A stretch of 64,000 nt of DNA from Thalassovita aquimarina (GCF_018219815.1 NZ_JADMKU010000008.1:62001-126000), one strand, 5' to 3'; shown: positions 33,764-43,088, counted from the first letter of the stretch. Numbers and translations: made by a program. Notes: a model not told the origin generated them from the sequence alone.

Positions 33764-34001
33764 AATGGTGCGCCCGTGCCGGGCGCGCCTGATATCTCAA
33801 GAAAACGCCTGCGGCCTTTTCTTTCGGGATTCGCCTCCGGCGGGGATATTTGGGAAAAGAAGAAGGCGTATAATCAACAGGTCTTCTTCTTTTGGAAAAT
33901 ATCCCGGGGGAGTCGCCGCGTGCGGCGACGGGGGCAGCGCCCCCATACCGCTTCGCCCAAGGGCGAAGCGAAACCTGCGCGCCCGGCACGGGCGCACCAT
34001 T
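33764..34001. repeat. Composite inverted-repeat element next to ribE
   Basis: A perfect 25-bp inverted repeat (33764-33788 and 33977-34001, GC-rich) encloses about 190 bp. Inside is a second inverted repeat with arms GGGATATTT-N3-AAAAGAAGAA and its complement, separated by ~20 bp, plus short hairpins (GTCGCCGCgtGCGGCGAC; CTTCGCCCaaGGGCGAAG). It ends 3 bp from the ribE stop codon. The GGCGGGGATATTTGGG-AAGAAG core looks like a dispersed hairpin repeat I associate with Rhodobacteraceae gene ends. No gene is present. Confidence 0.75.
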
Positions 34002-34004
34002 CGG

Positions 34005-34592
34005 TCAGCCGAAGTCGCGCAGCCGGGCGACGTAGCGCGCCAGAGTGTCGATTTCCAGGTTGATCCGGTCCCCCACCCGCGCCCGGCCCCAGGTGGTCAT
34101 TTCCTGGGTATGCGGGATCACGTTGATGCCGAAATCGCAGCCCTCGACCTCGTTCACCGTCAGCGAGGTACCGTTCAGCGCCACCGATCCTTTCGGCGCG
34201 ATGTAGCGCGCCAGCGCCTCGGGCGCGCGCAGGGTGATGCGGGTGCTGTCGCCCTCTTCCTGCATCGCCACGATCTCGGCCAGCCCATCGACATGGCCCG
34301 ACACGATATGGCCGCCCAGTTCGTCACCCACCTTCAACGCGCGCTCAAGGTTCAGCTTGCGGCCCAACGCCCAGCCACCGAGGTTGGTCTTCGACACCGT
34401 TTCGGCTGACACATCGACATCGAACCAGCCCTCGCCCTTGGCGACCACCGTCAGGCAGACCCCGTCGCAGGCGATCGAGGCGCCAAGATCGACACTGTCC
34501 ATGTCATAGCCGGTGCCGATCCGCGCGCGCAGATCGCCGCGCTGTTCCAGCGCCTGAACCTCGCCAATATCGGTGATGATGCCGGTAAACAT
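34005..34592 (-). CDS. ribE: Riboflavin synthase alpha subunit
   Basis: A 195-residue riboflavin synthase starting MFTGIITDIGEV at ATG 34592, with AGGGGG upstream. The two lumazine-binding halves are visible: the first with ASIACDGVCLTVV, the second with GSVALNGTSLTVNEV. It dismutates two dimethyl-ribityllumazine molecules to riboflavin. It lies on the same strand as ribD and ribB but is separated from ribD by the opposite-strand capsule genes. Confidence 0.95.
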   Translation of the reverse strand: MFTGIITDIGEVQALEQRGDLRARIGTGYDMDSVDLGASIACDGVCLTVVAKGEGWFDVDVSAETVSKTNLGGWALGRKLNLERALKVGDELGGHIVSGHVDGLAEIVAMQEEGDSTRITLRAPEALARYIAPKGSVALNGTSLTVNEVEGCDFGINVIPHTQEMTTWGRARVGDRINLEIDTLARYVARLRDFG

Positions 34593-34746
34593 GTCCGCCC
34601 CCTGATGCGCCTGCGTTCTAAACTGCCCCATCACCTAGCCGTTGAACTTATTGGAAACAACCCAATTTGGTTTCAATTTGCGCCTTATTTTCGCCCTCGA
34701 AACAGGTTAGAACAATGTAAACGACCGTCAGGATCACCTTATCGGA

Positions 34747-36039
34747 ATGAGCAGCGACAGCGGACAAAACCGGGTCTTCCTGTGCCTGCAGGGACCGCAC
34801 GGACCGTTCTTTCACCAGCTCGGCAAGATGCTGCGCCGGGCCGGGGCCGAGGTTTGGCGCGTCGGCTTCAATGCCGGCGACCGGGCGTTCTGGTTCGACG
34901 CGGCGCGCTATATCCCCTATCGCGGCACCGGCGACGACTGGCCCGAGAGGTTCGAGGCGCTGGTGGCCGAAAAGGGCATCACCGATATCGTGCTCTACGG
35001 CGACACCCGCCCGATCCATGCCGAGGCGGTGGCGCGCGCGCGCAAGGCCGGGCTGCGGGTGCATGTGTTCGAGGAAGGCTACCTGCGCCCCTACTGGGTG
35101 ACCTATGAGCGCGACGGCTCCAACGGCCATTCGCGGCTGATGCGGCTGAGCGTGGAAGACATGCGCGCGGCGCTGGAACGTTCCGACCTCGATGCCGTGT
35201 TGCCGCCGGGCCATTGGGGCGACACCCGCCAGCACGTGTTCTACGGCGCGCTGTACCATTGGTTCGTGCTGTTCCGGAACCGCGAATACCGCAATTTCAG
35301 GGCCCATCGCGACCTGTCGGTGGCGCGAGAATTCCACCTGTATTTCACCCGGCTGCTGATGACGCCGCTGGTGATCGCGGAACGCGGCCTGGCCACCTAC
35401 CGGATCCGGCATGGCGGCTTCCCCTACCATGTAGCGCTGCTGCAGCTGGCGCATGACAGTTCGTTCCAGAAACATTCCCCGTTTTCGACGATGACCGAAT
35501 TCCTGGAACTGGCCATCGACGGCTTCGCGCAGGGGGCACCGCGGCATCATCACCTGGTGATCAAGGCGCATCCGCTAGAAAACGGCCAGGTACCGCTGCG
35601 GCGCGAAATCCGCCGCATCGCGCGGCGGGCGGGGGTTGCCGATCGGGTTCATTTCGTGCGCGGCGGCAAGCTGGCGCAACTGCTCAACGACACCCGCAGC
35701 GCGGTGACGGTGAATTCCACCGCCGGGCAGCAGGTGCTGTGGCGCGGCATCCCGTTGAAAGTGTTCGGCGACGCGGTCTATGCCAAGCCGGAATTCGTGT
35801 CCGACCAGCCCTTGACTGCGTTTTTCAAGGCGGCGCAGCGCCCCGACCTGCCCGCCTATCGCGATTACCGCCGATTCCTGCTGGAAACCAGCCAGGTGCC
35901 GGGCGGGTTTTACTCCGCGCGCGGGCGCAAGCAGCTGCTGCGCCACGTGGTCGACATGATGCTGAGCGACGAAGACCCCTATGACGCGCTGAAGTCGGGC
36001 ACCGCGGCGCCGCGGCAACAGTTGCGTGTGGTGACCTGA
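34747..36039 (+). CDS. kpsS: Capsule polysaccharide export/biosynthesis protein KpsS
   Basis: A 430-residue KpsS-type protein, a beta-Kdo transferase that in known systems puts the first Kdo on lyso-phosphatidylglycerol to start a group 2 capsule linker. Family patterns are FLCLQGPHGPFFHQLGKML at the N-terminus, VFEEGYLRPYWVTYE, and VTVNSTAGQQVLWRGIPLK near the end. It starts a three-gene capsule block on the plus strand. The divergent promoter region with ribE contains an imperfect inverted repeat (34649-34677) that may be regulatory. Confidence 0.88.
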   Translation: MSSDSGQNRVFLCLQGPHGPFFHQLGKMLRRAGAEVWRVGFNAGDRAFWFDAARYIPYRGTGDDWPERFEALVAEKGITDIVLYGDTRPIHAEAVARARKAGLRVHVFEEGYLRPYWVTYERDGSNGHSRLMRLSVEDMRAALERSDLDAVLPPGHWGDTRQHVFYGALYHWFVLFRNREYRNFRAHRDLSVAREFHLYFTRLLMTPLVIAERGLATYRIRHGGFPYHVALLQLAHDSSFQKHSPFSTMTEFLELAIDGFAQGAPRHHHLVIKAHPLENGQVPLRREIRRIARRAGVADRVHFVRGGKLAQLLNDTRSAVTVNSTAGQQVLWRGIPLKVFGDAVYAKPEFVSDQPLTAFFKAAQRPDLPAYRDYRRFLLETSQVPGGFYSARGRKQLLRHVVDMMLSDEDPYDALKSGTAAPRQQLRVVT

Positions 36040-36134
36040 GAGCCACAAGCTCTAGCGCTGGATTTTTGTTCCGGATTCCGTTAGGTTGCCGCAAAGACTT
36101 GAGGCAGAAAACAACAGGTCGAGGAGACCGAGCA

Positions 36135-37268
36135 GTGAAATTCCCAGCATCCCGGCGGGCGAAATCCGTCGCCCTTCTGGCCGCCGTGGCAATTGTCGCC
36201 TCGTGCGGCCTGCCACGTACCGGCCCAACCAAACGCGAAATTTTCGCCGGATCGGTGCAGCGTCAGGGCGACGCCTTCATCGTGTCGGTCAATGACCGGG
36301 TGACGCGGGCCACCGCGGTGACGCCGGCGCTTGGCTTTCCCGACAAGTTCACCAAGGCGGGCAAGCTGGGTTCCGATATCATCCGCCCCGGCGACACGCT
36401 GTCGCTGACGGTGTGGGAAAATGTCGAAGACGGCCTTCTGGCCAGCTCGGCGAGTTCGGCCACCACCCTGACCGAGGTCCAGGTCGACGGCGCCGGTTTC
36501 ATCTTCGTGCCCTACGCCGGCCGCATCCGCGCCGCGGGCAACACCCCCGAGGCGCTGCGCAGCATCATCACCCGCAAGCTGGAAGAACAGACCCCCGATC
36601 CGCAGGTCGAGGTCCGCCGCACCGCCGGCGACGGATCGACCGTGTCGCTGGTCGGCAATGTCGGCGCCCAGGGCGTGTTCGCGATCGAACGGCCCACCCG
36701 CACCCTGACGGCGATGCTGGCGCGGGCCGGCGGCATCAGCATCGACCCCGAAATCGCCCAGGTCACCCTGTTCCGGGGCGGCGAAAAGGGCCAGATCTGG
36801 CTGCAGGACCTGTACGAAAATCCCGAGCTCGACATCGCGCTGCGCAGCGGCGACCGGATCCTGGTCGAAGGCGACACCCGCACCTTCACCGCGCTTGGCG
36901 CCACCGGCACCCAGACCCGCGTCGGGTTCGAAAGCAAGACCGTTTCGGCGGTCGAGGCGATCGCCCAGGTCGGCGGCCTGGTCCCCACCGCGGCCGATCC
37001 GACCGGCGTCTTCATCATGCGCAATGAACCGGCCGAGATCGCCAACGCGGTGCTGGGCCGCACCGACCTGATCGGCGCGCAGCGGATGGTGTACGTGCTT
37101 GACCTGACCAAGCCGAACGGGCTGTTCCTGGCGCGCGATTTCGCCGTGCGCGACAAGGATACGCTTTACGTGACCGAGGCGCCGTTCACCCAGTGGAACA
37201 AGACCATTTCGTCGCTGACCGGATCGCTGACCACCGCGAGCTCGATCGGCACGCTGACCGGCGGCTGA
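36135..37268 (+). CDS. Outer-membrane polysaccharide export lipoprotein (Wza/KpsD-like)
   Basis: A 377-residue protein. GTG 36135 is chosen because GAGGAG precedes it and a lipoprotein signal follows (basic start, hydrophobic core, lipobox VASC with Cys at about residue 24). Residues ~85-175 look like the polysaccharide export domain (RPGDTLSLTVWENVEDG) and the rest like SLBB repeats (LVGNVGAQGVFAIERP and ALGATGTQTRVGFES). It should form the outer-membrane capsule channel. Its stop overlaps the kpsC start (TGATG). Confidence 0.88.
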   Translation: MKFPASRRAKSVALLAAVAIVASCGLPRTGPTKREIFAGSVQRQGDAFIVSVNDRVTRATAVTPALGFPDKFTKAGKLGSDIIRPGDTLSLTVWENVEDGLLASSASSATTLTEVQVDGAGFIFVPYAGRIRAAGNTPEALRSIITRKLEEQTPDPQVEVRRTAGDGSTVSLVGNVGAQGVFAIERPTRTLTAMLARAGGISIDPEIAQVTLFRGGEKGQIWLQDLYENPELDIALRSGDRILVEGDTRTFTALGATGTQTRVGFESKTVSAVEAIAQVGGLVPTAADPTGVFIMRNEPAEIANAVLGRTDLIGAQRMVYVLDLTKPNGLFLARDFAVRDKDTLYVTEAPFTQWNKTISSLTGSLTTASSIGTLTGG

Positions 37269-39289
37269 TGCTTAACCCCGACTGGATCGGGCATGAACCC
37301 GCCGGGGCCCCGCCCCGGCGGGTTGCTTATTTCAACGCGGGATTCCTGCGCCAGCGCCGGGTGCGGCGGATCTGCGAACTGGCCGGGTATGAGCTGAAGC
37401 TGTTCCGCCCCGGGTCCGAGGACCTGATCGCGGTCTGGGGCCATTCGCCCTATGCCGCGCGCGGCGAGGCAATGGCGGAAAAGACCGGCGCCGGGATCAT
37501 TCGCGTCGAGGACGCTTTCCTGCGATCGATCCATCCCGGCCGGGCGGGCGAACCACCGATGGGGCTGGCGATCTGCCGCGAGGGGATGCATTTCGACGCG
37601 TCGAAACCGTCCGATCTGGAATGCATCCTCAGCGATCACCCGCTCGACGATAGCGCGCTTTTGAACCGTGCCCGCGGCTGCATGGCGCGGCTGCGGGAGG
37701 CGGAGCTGACGAAATATGCCGGCTTCGATCCCGATGAGGAACCGCCCGAGCCGGGTTATGTCCTGGTCATCGACCAGACCCGCGGCGACGCTTCGGTCAA
37801 GCTCGGCGGGGCCGACGCCAATTCGTTCCGCGAAATGCTTTATTACGCGCAGGAGGAAAACCCCGGCGCGCGGATCCTGATCAAGACCCACCCCGAAAGC
37901 CAGCAGGGATTTCGAAGCGGCTACTTCAGCGAAGAAAACGCGACCGGACGGATCACGTTTTACGACCGCCCCGTAAGCCCCTGGGCGCTGCTGGAGGGGG
38001 CCACGGCGGTCTATACCGTCACCTCGCAGCTGGGGTTCGAAGCGATCCTCGCCGGGCACAGACCACGGGTTTTCGGCCTGCCCTTCTATGCCGGGTGGGG
38101 GCTTACGACGGATCACAGGCCGGTGCCGCGCCGCCGCCGCAACCTGACGCGGGCGCAATTGTTTGCCGGGGCGATGATGCTTTACCCGGTCTGGTACGAT
38201 CCCTGCCGCGACCGGCTGTGTCCGCTGGAGGATGCCATCGACGGGGTCGAGACGCAGGTGCGGGCCTGGCGCGAGGACCGCAAGGGATGGGATGCGAGCG
38301 GCATGCGACTTTGGAAGCGCCGCGCCATCGACGGATTCTTCGGCGGCGAAAAGGCGGTGCGGTTCCGGGACGCGCCCGTTGAAGGCATGGCGCGGCGTCA
38401 GATGATCTGGGCCGGGAAGGCCGAGGGGCTGGACATGGACGGGCTGGTACGGGTCGAGGACGGGTTCCTGCGCTCGCGCGGGCTGGGGGCGGAACTGGTG
38501 CCGCCGCTGTCGCTCGTGTGTGACGATCTGGGCATCTATTACGATCCGTCCCGCGAAAGCCGTCTGGAACGGCTGATCGCCGCGCGCGCCACGCTGCGCC
38601 CCGATCAGGCGGTGCGCGCCGACACCCTGCGCCGCAGCCTGATCAGGGCGGGGCTGAGCAAGTACAACCTCGGCGGCGACGCGCCCGACCTGCCCGAAGG
38701 CCACCGCATCCTGGTGCCGGGACAGGTCGAAAACGACGCCTCGATCCGGCTTGGCGCGGGCGAGGTGCGGACCAACCTGGACCTGCTGCGCGCGGCGCGG
38801 GCGGCCAACCCGGACGCGGTGCTGCTCTACAAGCTGCACCCGGATGTCGAGGCCGGGCTGCGCCCCGGCGCTGTGCCGCGCGAGGCGGCTCTGGAACTGG
38901 CCGATCAGGTGCTGGAAAATGCGGACCCGGTGGCCCTGCTTGGCGAGGTGAACGAGGTCTGGACCATGACCTCGCTACTGGGCTTCGAGGCGCTGCTGCG
39001 CGGGGTGAAGGTCACCACTCTCGGCGCGCCCTTCTATGCCGGCTGGGGGCTGACAACGGACTTGGGCCAGGTGCCGGAGCGGCGGCAGGCGCGGGTGAGC
39101 CTTGATGGGCTGGTCCATGCCGCCCTGATCGATTACCCGCGCTACCGCGACCCGGTGAGCGGCCTGCCCTGCCCCGCCGAGGTGATCGTCGCGCGGCTAG
39201 CGGCAGGCGAGACCGGTCAAGGGCGTAAGTTGAAGGCGCTGGCGAAGCTGCAGGGCATCTTCGCGGGCTGGGCGCATCTGTGGCGCTAG
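37268..39289 (+). CDS. kpsC: Capsule polysaccharide protein KpsC (dual beta-Kdo transferase)
   Basis: A 673-residue protein made of two related halves. RVEDAFLRS and the matching RVEDGFLRS, and two FYAGWGLTTD motifs (near residues 275 and 590), mark the internal duplication. In characterised systems the two modules are Kdo transferases that extend the poly-Kdo linker begun by KpsS. It is translationally coupled to the Wza-like gene. The gene ends in TAG. The ABC export genes (kpsM, kpsT) and kpsE are not in this window. Confidence 0.9.
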   Translation: MLNPDWIGHEPAGAPPRRVAYFNAGFLRQRRVRRICELAGYELKLFRPGSEDLIAVWGHSPYAARGEAMAEKTGAGIIRVEDAFLRSIHPGRAGEPPMGLAICREGMHFDASKPSDLECILSDHPLDDSALLNRARGCMARLREAELTKYAGFDPDEEPPEPGYVLVIDQTRGDASVKLGGADANSFREMLYYAQEENPGARILIKTHPESQQGFRSGYFSEENATGRITFYDRPVSPWALLEGATAVYTVTSQLGFEAILAGHRPRVFGLPFYAGWGLTTDHRPVPRRRRNLTRAQLFAGAMMLYPVWYDPCRDRLCPLEDAIDGVETQVRAWREDRKGWDASGMRLWKRRAIDGFFGGEKAVRFRDAPVEGMARRQMIWAGKAEGLDMDGLVRVEDGFLRSRGLGAELVPPLSLVCDDLGIYYDPSRESRLERLIAARATLRPDQAVRADTLRRSLIRAGLSKYNLGGDAPDLPEGHRILVPGQVENDASIRLGAGEVRTNLDLLRAARAANPDAVLLYKLHPDVEAGLRPGAVPREAALELADQVLENADPVALLGEVNEVWTMTSLLGFEALLRGVKVTTLGAPFYAGWGLTTDLGQVPERRQARVSLDGLVHAALIDYPRYRDPVSGLPCPAEVIVARLAAGETGQGRKLKALAKLQGIFAGWAHLWR

Positions 39290-39303
39290 CGTGATCCGAC
39301 TGT

Positions 39304-39412
39304 GCGCGCCAAGGCGCGCGCATATTTCGCTTGAAATTGTCCTGCGGAAAATTTCAAGCCTGACCGCCTGCGGCGGATTTCGGGTATTTCTGCCAAGAAA
39401 AAAGAGATCAGG
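39304..39412. repeat. Inverted repeats and hairpin repeat between convergent kpsC and ribD
   Basis: The gap holds GCGCGCC-aa-GGCGCGC (from 39304), then CTTGAAATT (39330-39338) paired with AATTTCAAG (39350-39358). From about 39363 a CCGCCTGCGGCGG-GGGTATTT-CCAAGAAAAAAG unit resembles the repeat beside ribE. The stems probably act as terminators for the facing genes. Confidence 0.5.
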
Positions 39413-40502
39413 CGCGCCGGGTCCAGCGGTGCAGGATGTCGGGACCGAGGGCGCGAGTTTCCGCGAGCTGGAAACGCGGCGCATCGGCCAGACGTTCCAG
39501 CCCCATCGCGCCGATCGCGGGCAGGCCCTCGGCGCCGATGGCAAGACCGGCGGTGAAGCCGATCAGCTCGTCCACCATGTCATGCGACAGAAGCGAGGCC
39601 GCCAGCGCGCCGCCGCCTTCGCAGAAGACCCGGGTCAGCCCCTTGTCGCCAAGCGCACGCAACAGCGCGCCCGGGTCGATCTGTCCGCGCGCCACATCGC
39701 AGGGGATGAGCGTTGCGCCGAGATCGGTCCATGTCCGTTCCAGCACCGGGTCTGGATCGGGACCGTGGCAGATCCAGACCGGCACCTCGCGGGCGGTTTT
39801 CGCCAGGTTGCCCATCAGCGGCACGTCGAGCCGGCGCGACACCACGATGCGCAACGGTTGCCGGTCAACGCCGAAATCGCGCACGGTGAGAGACGGATCG
39901 TCGGCCCGCGCCGTGCCCGCCCCCACCATCACCGCATCGTGACTGGCGCGCAACCCGTGCACCCAACGCCGCGCCTGCGGCCCCGTGATCCATTTGCTTT
40001 CGCCAGTGGCGGTGGCGATGCGACCATCGAAGCTGCTGGCCAGTTTCAGCGTCAAGAAGGGACGGCCCTGTTCGGTGCGCAGGAAGAAACCGGCGTGGTC
40101 GCGCGCGGCTTGCTCGGCCAGCACGCCGGTGGTGACTTCGATCCCGGCCTCGCGCAGCATCGCGAAACCGCGGCCCGCGACGCGCGGATCGCTGTCGGCC
40201 AGCGGCGACACCACGCGGGCGACCCCCGCCGCGATCAGCGCCTCGGCGCAGGGCGGCGTCGCCCCGTGATGCGCGCAGGGTTCAAGGCTGACATAGGCGG
40301 TGGCGCCGCGCGCCAGGTCGCCGGCCTGTTGCAGCGCGCGGGGTTCGGCATGGGGCCTGCCCCCCGGCGCGGTCCAGCCGCGCCCGACGATGCAACCGTC
40401 GCGCACGATGACGCAGCCCACCGCCGGGTTGGGCCAGGTATTGCCCTGGCCGCGCCGTCCCAGCGACAGGCCCAGCGCCATGTAACGGGTATCGTCGTTC
40501 AC
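39408..40502 (-). CDS. ribD: Bifunctional riboflavin deaminase/reductase RibD
   Basis: A 364-residue RibD. The N-terminal cytidine-deaminase-like domain has the zinc site ([18 protein letters not shown]). The C-terminal reductase domain has [11 protein letters not shown] and [13 protein letters not shown]. It performs the second and third steps of riboflavin synthesis after GTP cyclohydrolase II. GTG 40502 overlaps the nrdR stop (GTGA), coupling the two. Confidence 0.95.
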   Translation of the reverse strand: MNDDTRYMALGLSLGRRGQGNTWPNPAVGCVIVRDGCIVGRGWTAPGGRPHAEPRALQQAGDLARGATAYVSLEPCAHHGATPPCAEALIAAGVARVVSPLADSDPRVAGRGFAMLREAGIEVTTGVLAEQAARDHAGFFLRTEQGRPFLTLKLASSFDGRIATATGESKWITGPQARRWVHGLRASHDAVMVGAGTARADDPSLTVRDFGVDRQPLRIVVSRRLDVPLMGNLAKTAREVPVWICHGPDPDPVLERTWTDLGATLIPCDVARGQIDPGALLRALGDKGLTRVFCEGGGALAASLLSHDMVDELIGFTAGLAIGAEGLPAIGAMGLERLADAPRFQLAETRALGPDILHRWTRRA

Positions 40503-40969
40503 GTTTCGTCGGGTGCCGGATTTGGGCGCAGTTCGGAAACGAATTTGTCGAAATCATCCGCCGCCTGGAAATTCTTGTAGACGCTGGCAAAGCGCACATA
40601 GGCGACGGTGTCGATCCGCGCCAGGGCCTCCATCACGATTTCGCCGATGGTTTTCGACGGGATATCGCTTTCGCCCATGCTTTCCAGCCGTCGCACGATG
40701 CCCGAAATCATCTGGTCGATCCGTTCCGGTTCGACCGGACGTTTCTGCATCGAGATGCGGATCGAGCGTTCCAGCTTGTCGCGGTCGAAATCTTCGCGCC
40801 GCCCGTTCGACTTGATCACCACCAGATCGCGCAACTGCACCCGTTCATAGGTGGTGAAACGGCCACCGCAAGCCGGACAGAAGCGCCGGCGCCGGATCGC
40901 CACGTGGTCTTCGGCAGGCCGTGAATCCTTGACCTGGGTATCTATATTTCCGCAAAACGGACAACGCAT
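40499..40969 (-). CDS. nrdR: Transcriptional repressor NrdR
   Basis: A 156-residue NrdR with the N-terminal zinc ribbon (CPFC at residues 3-6 and CPACG near 33) and an ATP-cone domain ([19 protein letters not shown]). It represses ribonucleotide reductase genes in response to (d)ATP. ATG 40969 is preferred over the preceding GTG. The nrdR-ribD pairing is common. A consensus DnaA box lies about 50 bp upstream. Confidence 0.95.
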   Translation of the reverse strand: MRCPFCGNIDTQVKDSRPAEDHVAIRRRRFCPACGGRFTTYERVQLRDLVVIKSNGRREDFDRDKLERSIRISMQKRPVEPERIDQMISGIVRRLESMGESDIPSKTIGEIVMEALARIDTVAYVRFASVYKNFQAADDFDKFVSELRPNPAPDET

Positions 40970-41018
40970 CACCGGCCCCCTTTTAAATTACCGCCTCATC
41001 CTGTGGGTTTTTCCCCAC

Positions 41019-41027
41019 TTATCCACA
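41019..41027 (+). promoter_or_regulatory. Consensus DnaA box upstream of nrdR
   Basis: TTATCCACA is an exact match to the DnaA box. It overlaps an inverted repeat CCTGTGG/CCACAGG (about 41000-41028). A single box may be chance, but its place before a regulator of nucleotide reduction is suggestive. Confidence 0.45.
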
Positions 41028-41134
41028 GGCACTATAGGACAGCCTCTAGGGTTTGGGTAGAGGGGAATTTGCACCGCAACATGATGGCGGGACACATATG
41101 AAAACCGGAAAATTGACCGCATTTTCCGACATCC

Positions 41135-41161
41135 TGTCACGAAACCTGCTTGCTCCCCGTC
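41135..41161 (+). promoter_or_regulatory. Candidate ECF41-type promoter
   Basis: TGTCACG (41135-41141) and CGTC (41158-41161) are 16 bases apart. This nearly matches the ECF41 promoter described for Bacillus and Rhodobacter (TGTCACA ... CGTC). It lies upstream of the hydrolase gene that precedes an ECF41-type sigma gene, implying autoregulation. Confidence 0.6.
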
Positions 41162-41237
41162 TTATTGTCCGAAGACCGCGCAACCGGTCTCCATTTCAGA
41201 ACCCGAAGCCAAGAGACATTCAGAGGATTTCCGCGTC

Positions 41238-42167
41238 ATGGGAAAGAAAACGAAACGAGCGATAGTGATCAGCCTCGCGCTGGTACTGGGCGCAGGCATG
41301 GCGGCCTACACGCCCGAATTGCCGGCCGCGCAGGTGGAACAGAAATATGCCACACCCGAGTCGCGCTTCGTCGAGATCGACGGACTGCGCGTGCACTACC
41401 GCGACCAGGGACAGGGGCCGGCGCTGGTGCTGGTGCACGGATCGAATGCCTCGTTGCAGACCTGGGAAGGCTGGGTGGAGCGGCTTTCGGAAGACTTCAG
41501 GGTGATATCGCTGGACCTTCCCGGTCACGGGTTGACCGGCCCCGATCCCCAGGGGCGCTATGACTGGATATCCATGGCGACGCTGGTTGACCAGCTGGTC
41601 CAGCGGCTGAAGCTCGATACCTTCTCGCTCGCCGGCAATTCGATGGGCGGCGCGGTGGCGTGGAACTATGCCGTGATGCATCCCGACAAGATCGAGAAGC
41701 TGATCCTGATCGACAGTCGCGGCTATCCCAGCGAGGAACCGATGCCGGCCATATTCAAGGCCTATGCCACGCCGGTCGTCGGGCACCTGCTGACCCGTGT
41801 CACGCCGCGCGCGGCAATCGCGTCAAGCCTGCGCAAGGTCTATGGCGACCCGGACAAGGTCGATGCCGAACTGGTGACCCAATACCATGACCTGACGTTG
41901 CGCGCGGGCAATCGCGAAGCGACACGGGAACGGTTGTCGGTGCCGTCGAACGATCGGCTGCTGCCCCGCATCGGCACCATCACCGCGCCGACCCTGATCC
42001 TGTGGGGAACCGATGACAGCTGGATTTTGCCGAAATACGCAACCCGCTTTTTGCAGGATATCGAAAACAGCACCCTGCGGCTGTATGACGGGCTGGGCCA
42101 TGCCCCGATGGAAGAGGATCCGGAACGGACCGCCCGCGATGTCCGCGCCTTCCTGTTGCAACGTTGA
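41238..42167 (+). CDS. Alpha/beta hydrolase with N-terminal signal or anchor
   Basis: A 309-residue alpha/beta hydrolase. Residues ~8-25 form a hydrophobic signal or membrane anchor, so it probably acts in the periplasm. The oxyanion loop is HGSNAS, the nucleophile elbow GNSMGG, the acid Asp in GTDDSW and the His in GLGHAPM. The substrate is unknown. It lies 27 bp before the ECF41-type sigma gene and behind a matching promoter, so it is a likely member of that regulon. Confidence 0.85.
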   Translation: MGKKTKRAIVISLALVLGAGMAAYTPELPAAQVEQKYATPESRFVEIDGLRVHYRDQGQGPALVLVHGSNASLQTWEGWVERLSEDFRVISLDLPGHGLTGPDPQGRYDWISMATLVDQLVQRLKLDTFSLAGNSMGGAVAWNYAVMHPDKIEKLILIDSRGYPSEEPMPAIFKAYATPVVGHLLTRVTPRAAIASSLRKVYGDPDKVDAELVTQYHDLTLRAGNREATRERLSVPSNDRLLPRIGTITAPTLILWGTDDSWILPKYATRFLQDIENSTLRLYDGLGHAPMEEDPERTARDVRAFLLQR

Positions 42168-42194
42168 CCGGCGCCCCGGAGGATAGATCGAGAA

Positions 42195-43061
42195 ATGGAT
42201 TTCGAATCCCACAGAGAGAAACTGTTCCTGACCGCCTACCGGATGACGGGATCGGTTTCGGATGCGGAGGACCTGGTTCAGGACACCTATCTGCGCATAT
42301 CGCTTGCCGATGCGTCGATGATCGACTGCCCCGAAGCCTACCTGATGACGACGCTGACCCGGCTTTGCATCGACCACCTGCGGCGAGCACAGACGGTCAG
42401 GCGCGCCTATGCGGGCAAGTGGCTGCCCGAGCCCCTGCCCACCGCCGATCTGGCGACACCGGAACGCAGGGCCGAGGCACGGGACATGCTGTCGATGGCC
42501 TTCCTGGTCCTGCTGGAACGGCTTTCGCCGACCGAACGGGCCGTCTATGTCCTGCGCGAGGCCTTCGATTACAGCTATCGCGAAATCGCCGCGGTAGTGG
42601 AAAAGAACGAAGCGGCCTGCCGCCAGATCTTCAGCCGGGCGCGCAGCAGGATCGGCGATCCCGGGCGGCGGTCCGATGTCGACGGCGCAGCGCATCGGCG
42701 GCTGCTGCAGGACCTGGTCGACACCTGCGAAACCGGCGACCTGCCGGCGCTGGAATCGCTGCTGACCGCCGATATCGTCCTGACCAGCGACGGTGGCAGC
42801 GACGTGAAGACCGCGCCGAACCCCATTTTCGCGCGGACCCCGGTCGCCCGGTTCCTGCTGGGCCTTGTCGGCAAGCTGGAAGGCAGCCTCGCCCCTGCGC
42901 CGGTCGAGGCCAACGGCGCGCCCGCGCTGCTGCTTCATCAGAACGGTCAACCCATCTGCCTGGCGTCGCTTGAACTGCGCGACGGGCGGATCAGCGCGAT
43001 CCGGCTGCACCTGAACCGGGACAAGATCGGCGCCGCGGTACAGGCGGCCCGGCTGAATTAA
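42195..43061 (+). CDS. ECF41-family RNA polymerase sigma factor (SigJ-like)
   Basis: A 288-residue sigma factor with region 2 at residues ~5-70 (EDLVQDTYLRI), region 4 at ~105-160 (LSPTERAVYVLREAFDYSY), and a C-terminal SnoaL/NTF2-like domain. The ECF41 hallmarks are present: WLPEP at residues 76-80, DGGS where DGGGR is usual, and LNRDKI where NPDKL is usual. In ECF41 proteins the C-terminal domain tunes sigma activity instead of an anti-sigma factor. Usual ECF41 partners are COE-type proteins (carboxymuconolactone decarboxylases and others); here the partner is an alpha/beta hydrolase. Confidence 0.88.
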   Translation: MDFESHREKLFLTAYRMTGSVSDAEDLVQDTYLRISLADASMIDCPEAYLMTTLTRLCIDHLRRAQTVRRAYAGKWLPEPLPTADLATPERRAEARDMLSMAFLVLLERLSPTERAVYVLREAFDYSYREIAAVVEKNEAACRQIFSRARSRIGDPGRRSDVDGAAHRRLLQDLVDTCETGDLPALESLLTADIVLTSDGGSDVKTAPNPIFARTPVARFLLGLVGKLEGSLAPAPVEANGAPALLLHQNGQPICLASLELRDGRISAIRLHLNRDKIGAAVQAARLN

Positions 43062-43088
43062 CGGCCGATGAAACGGGGCGAAAAGGAA

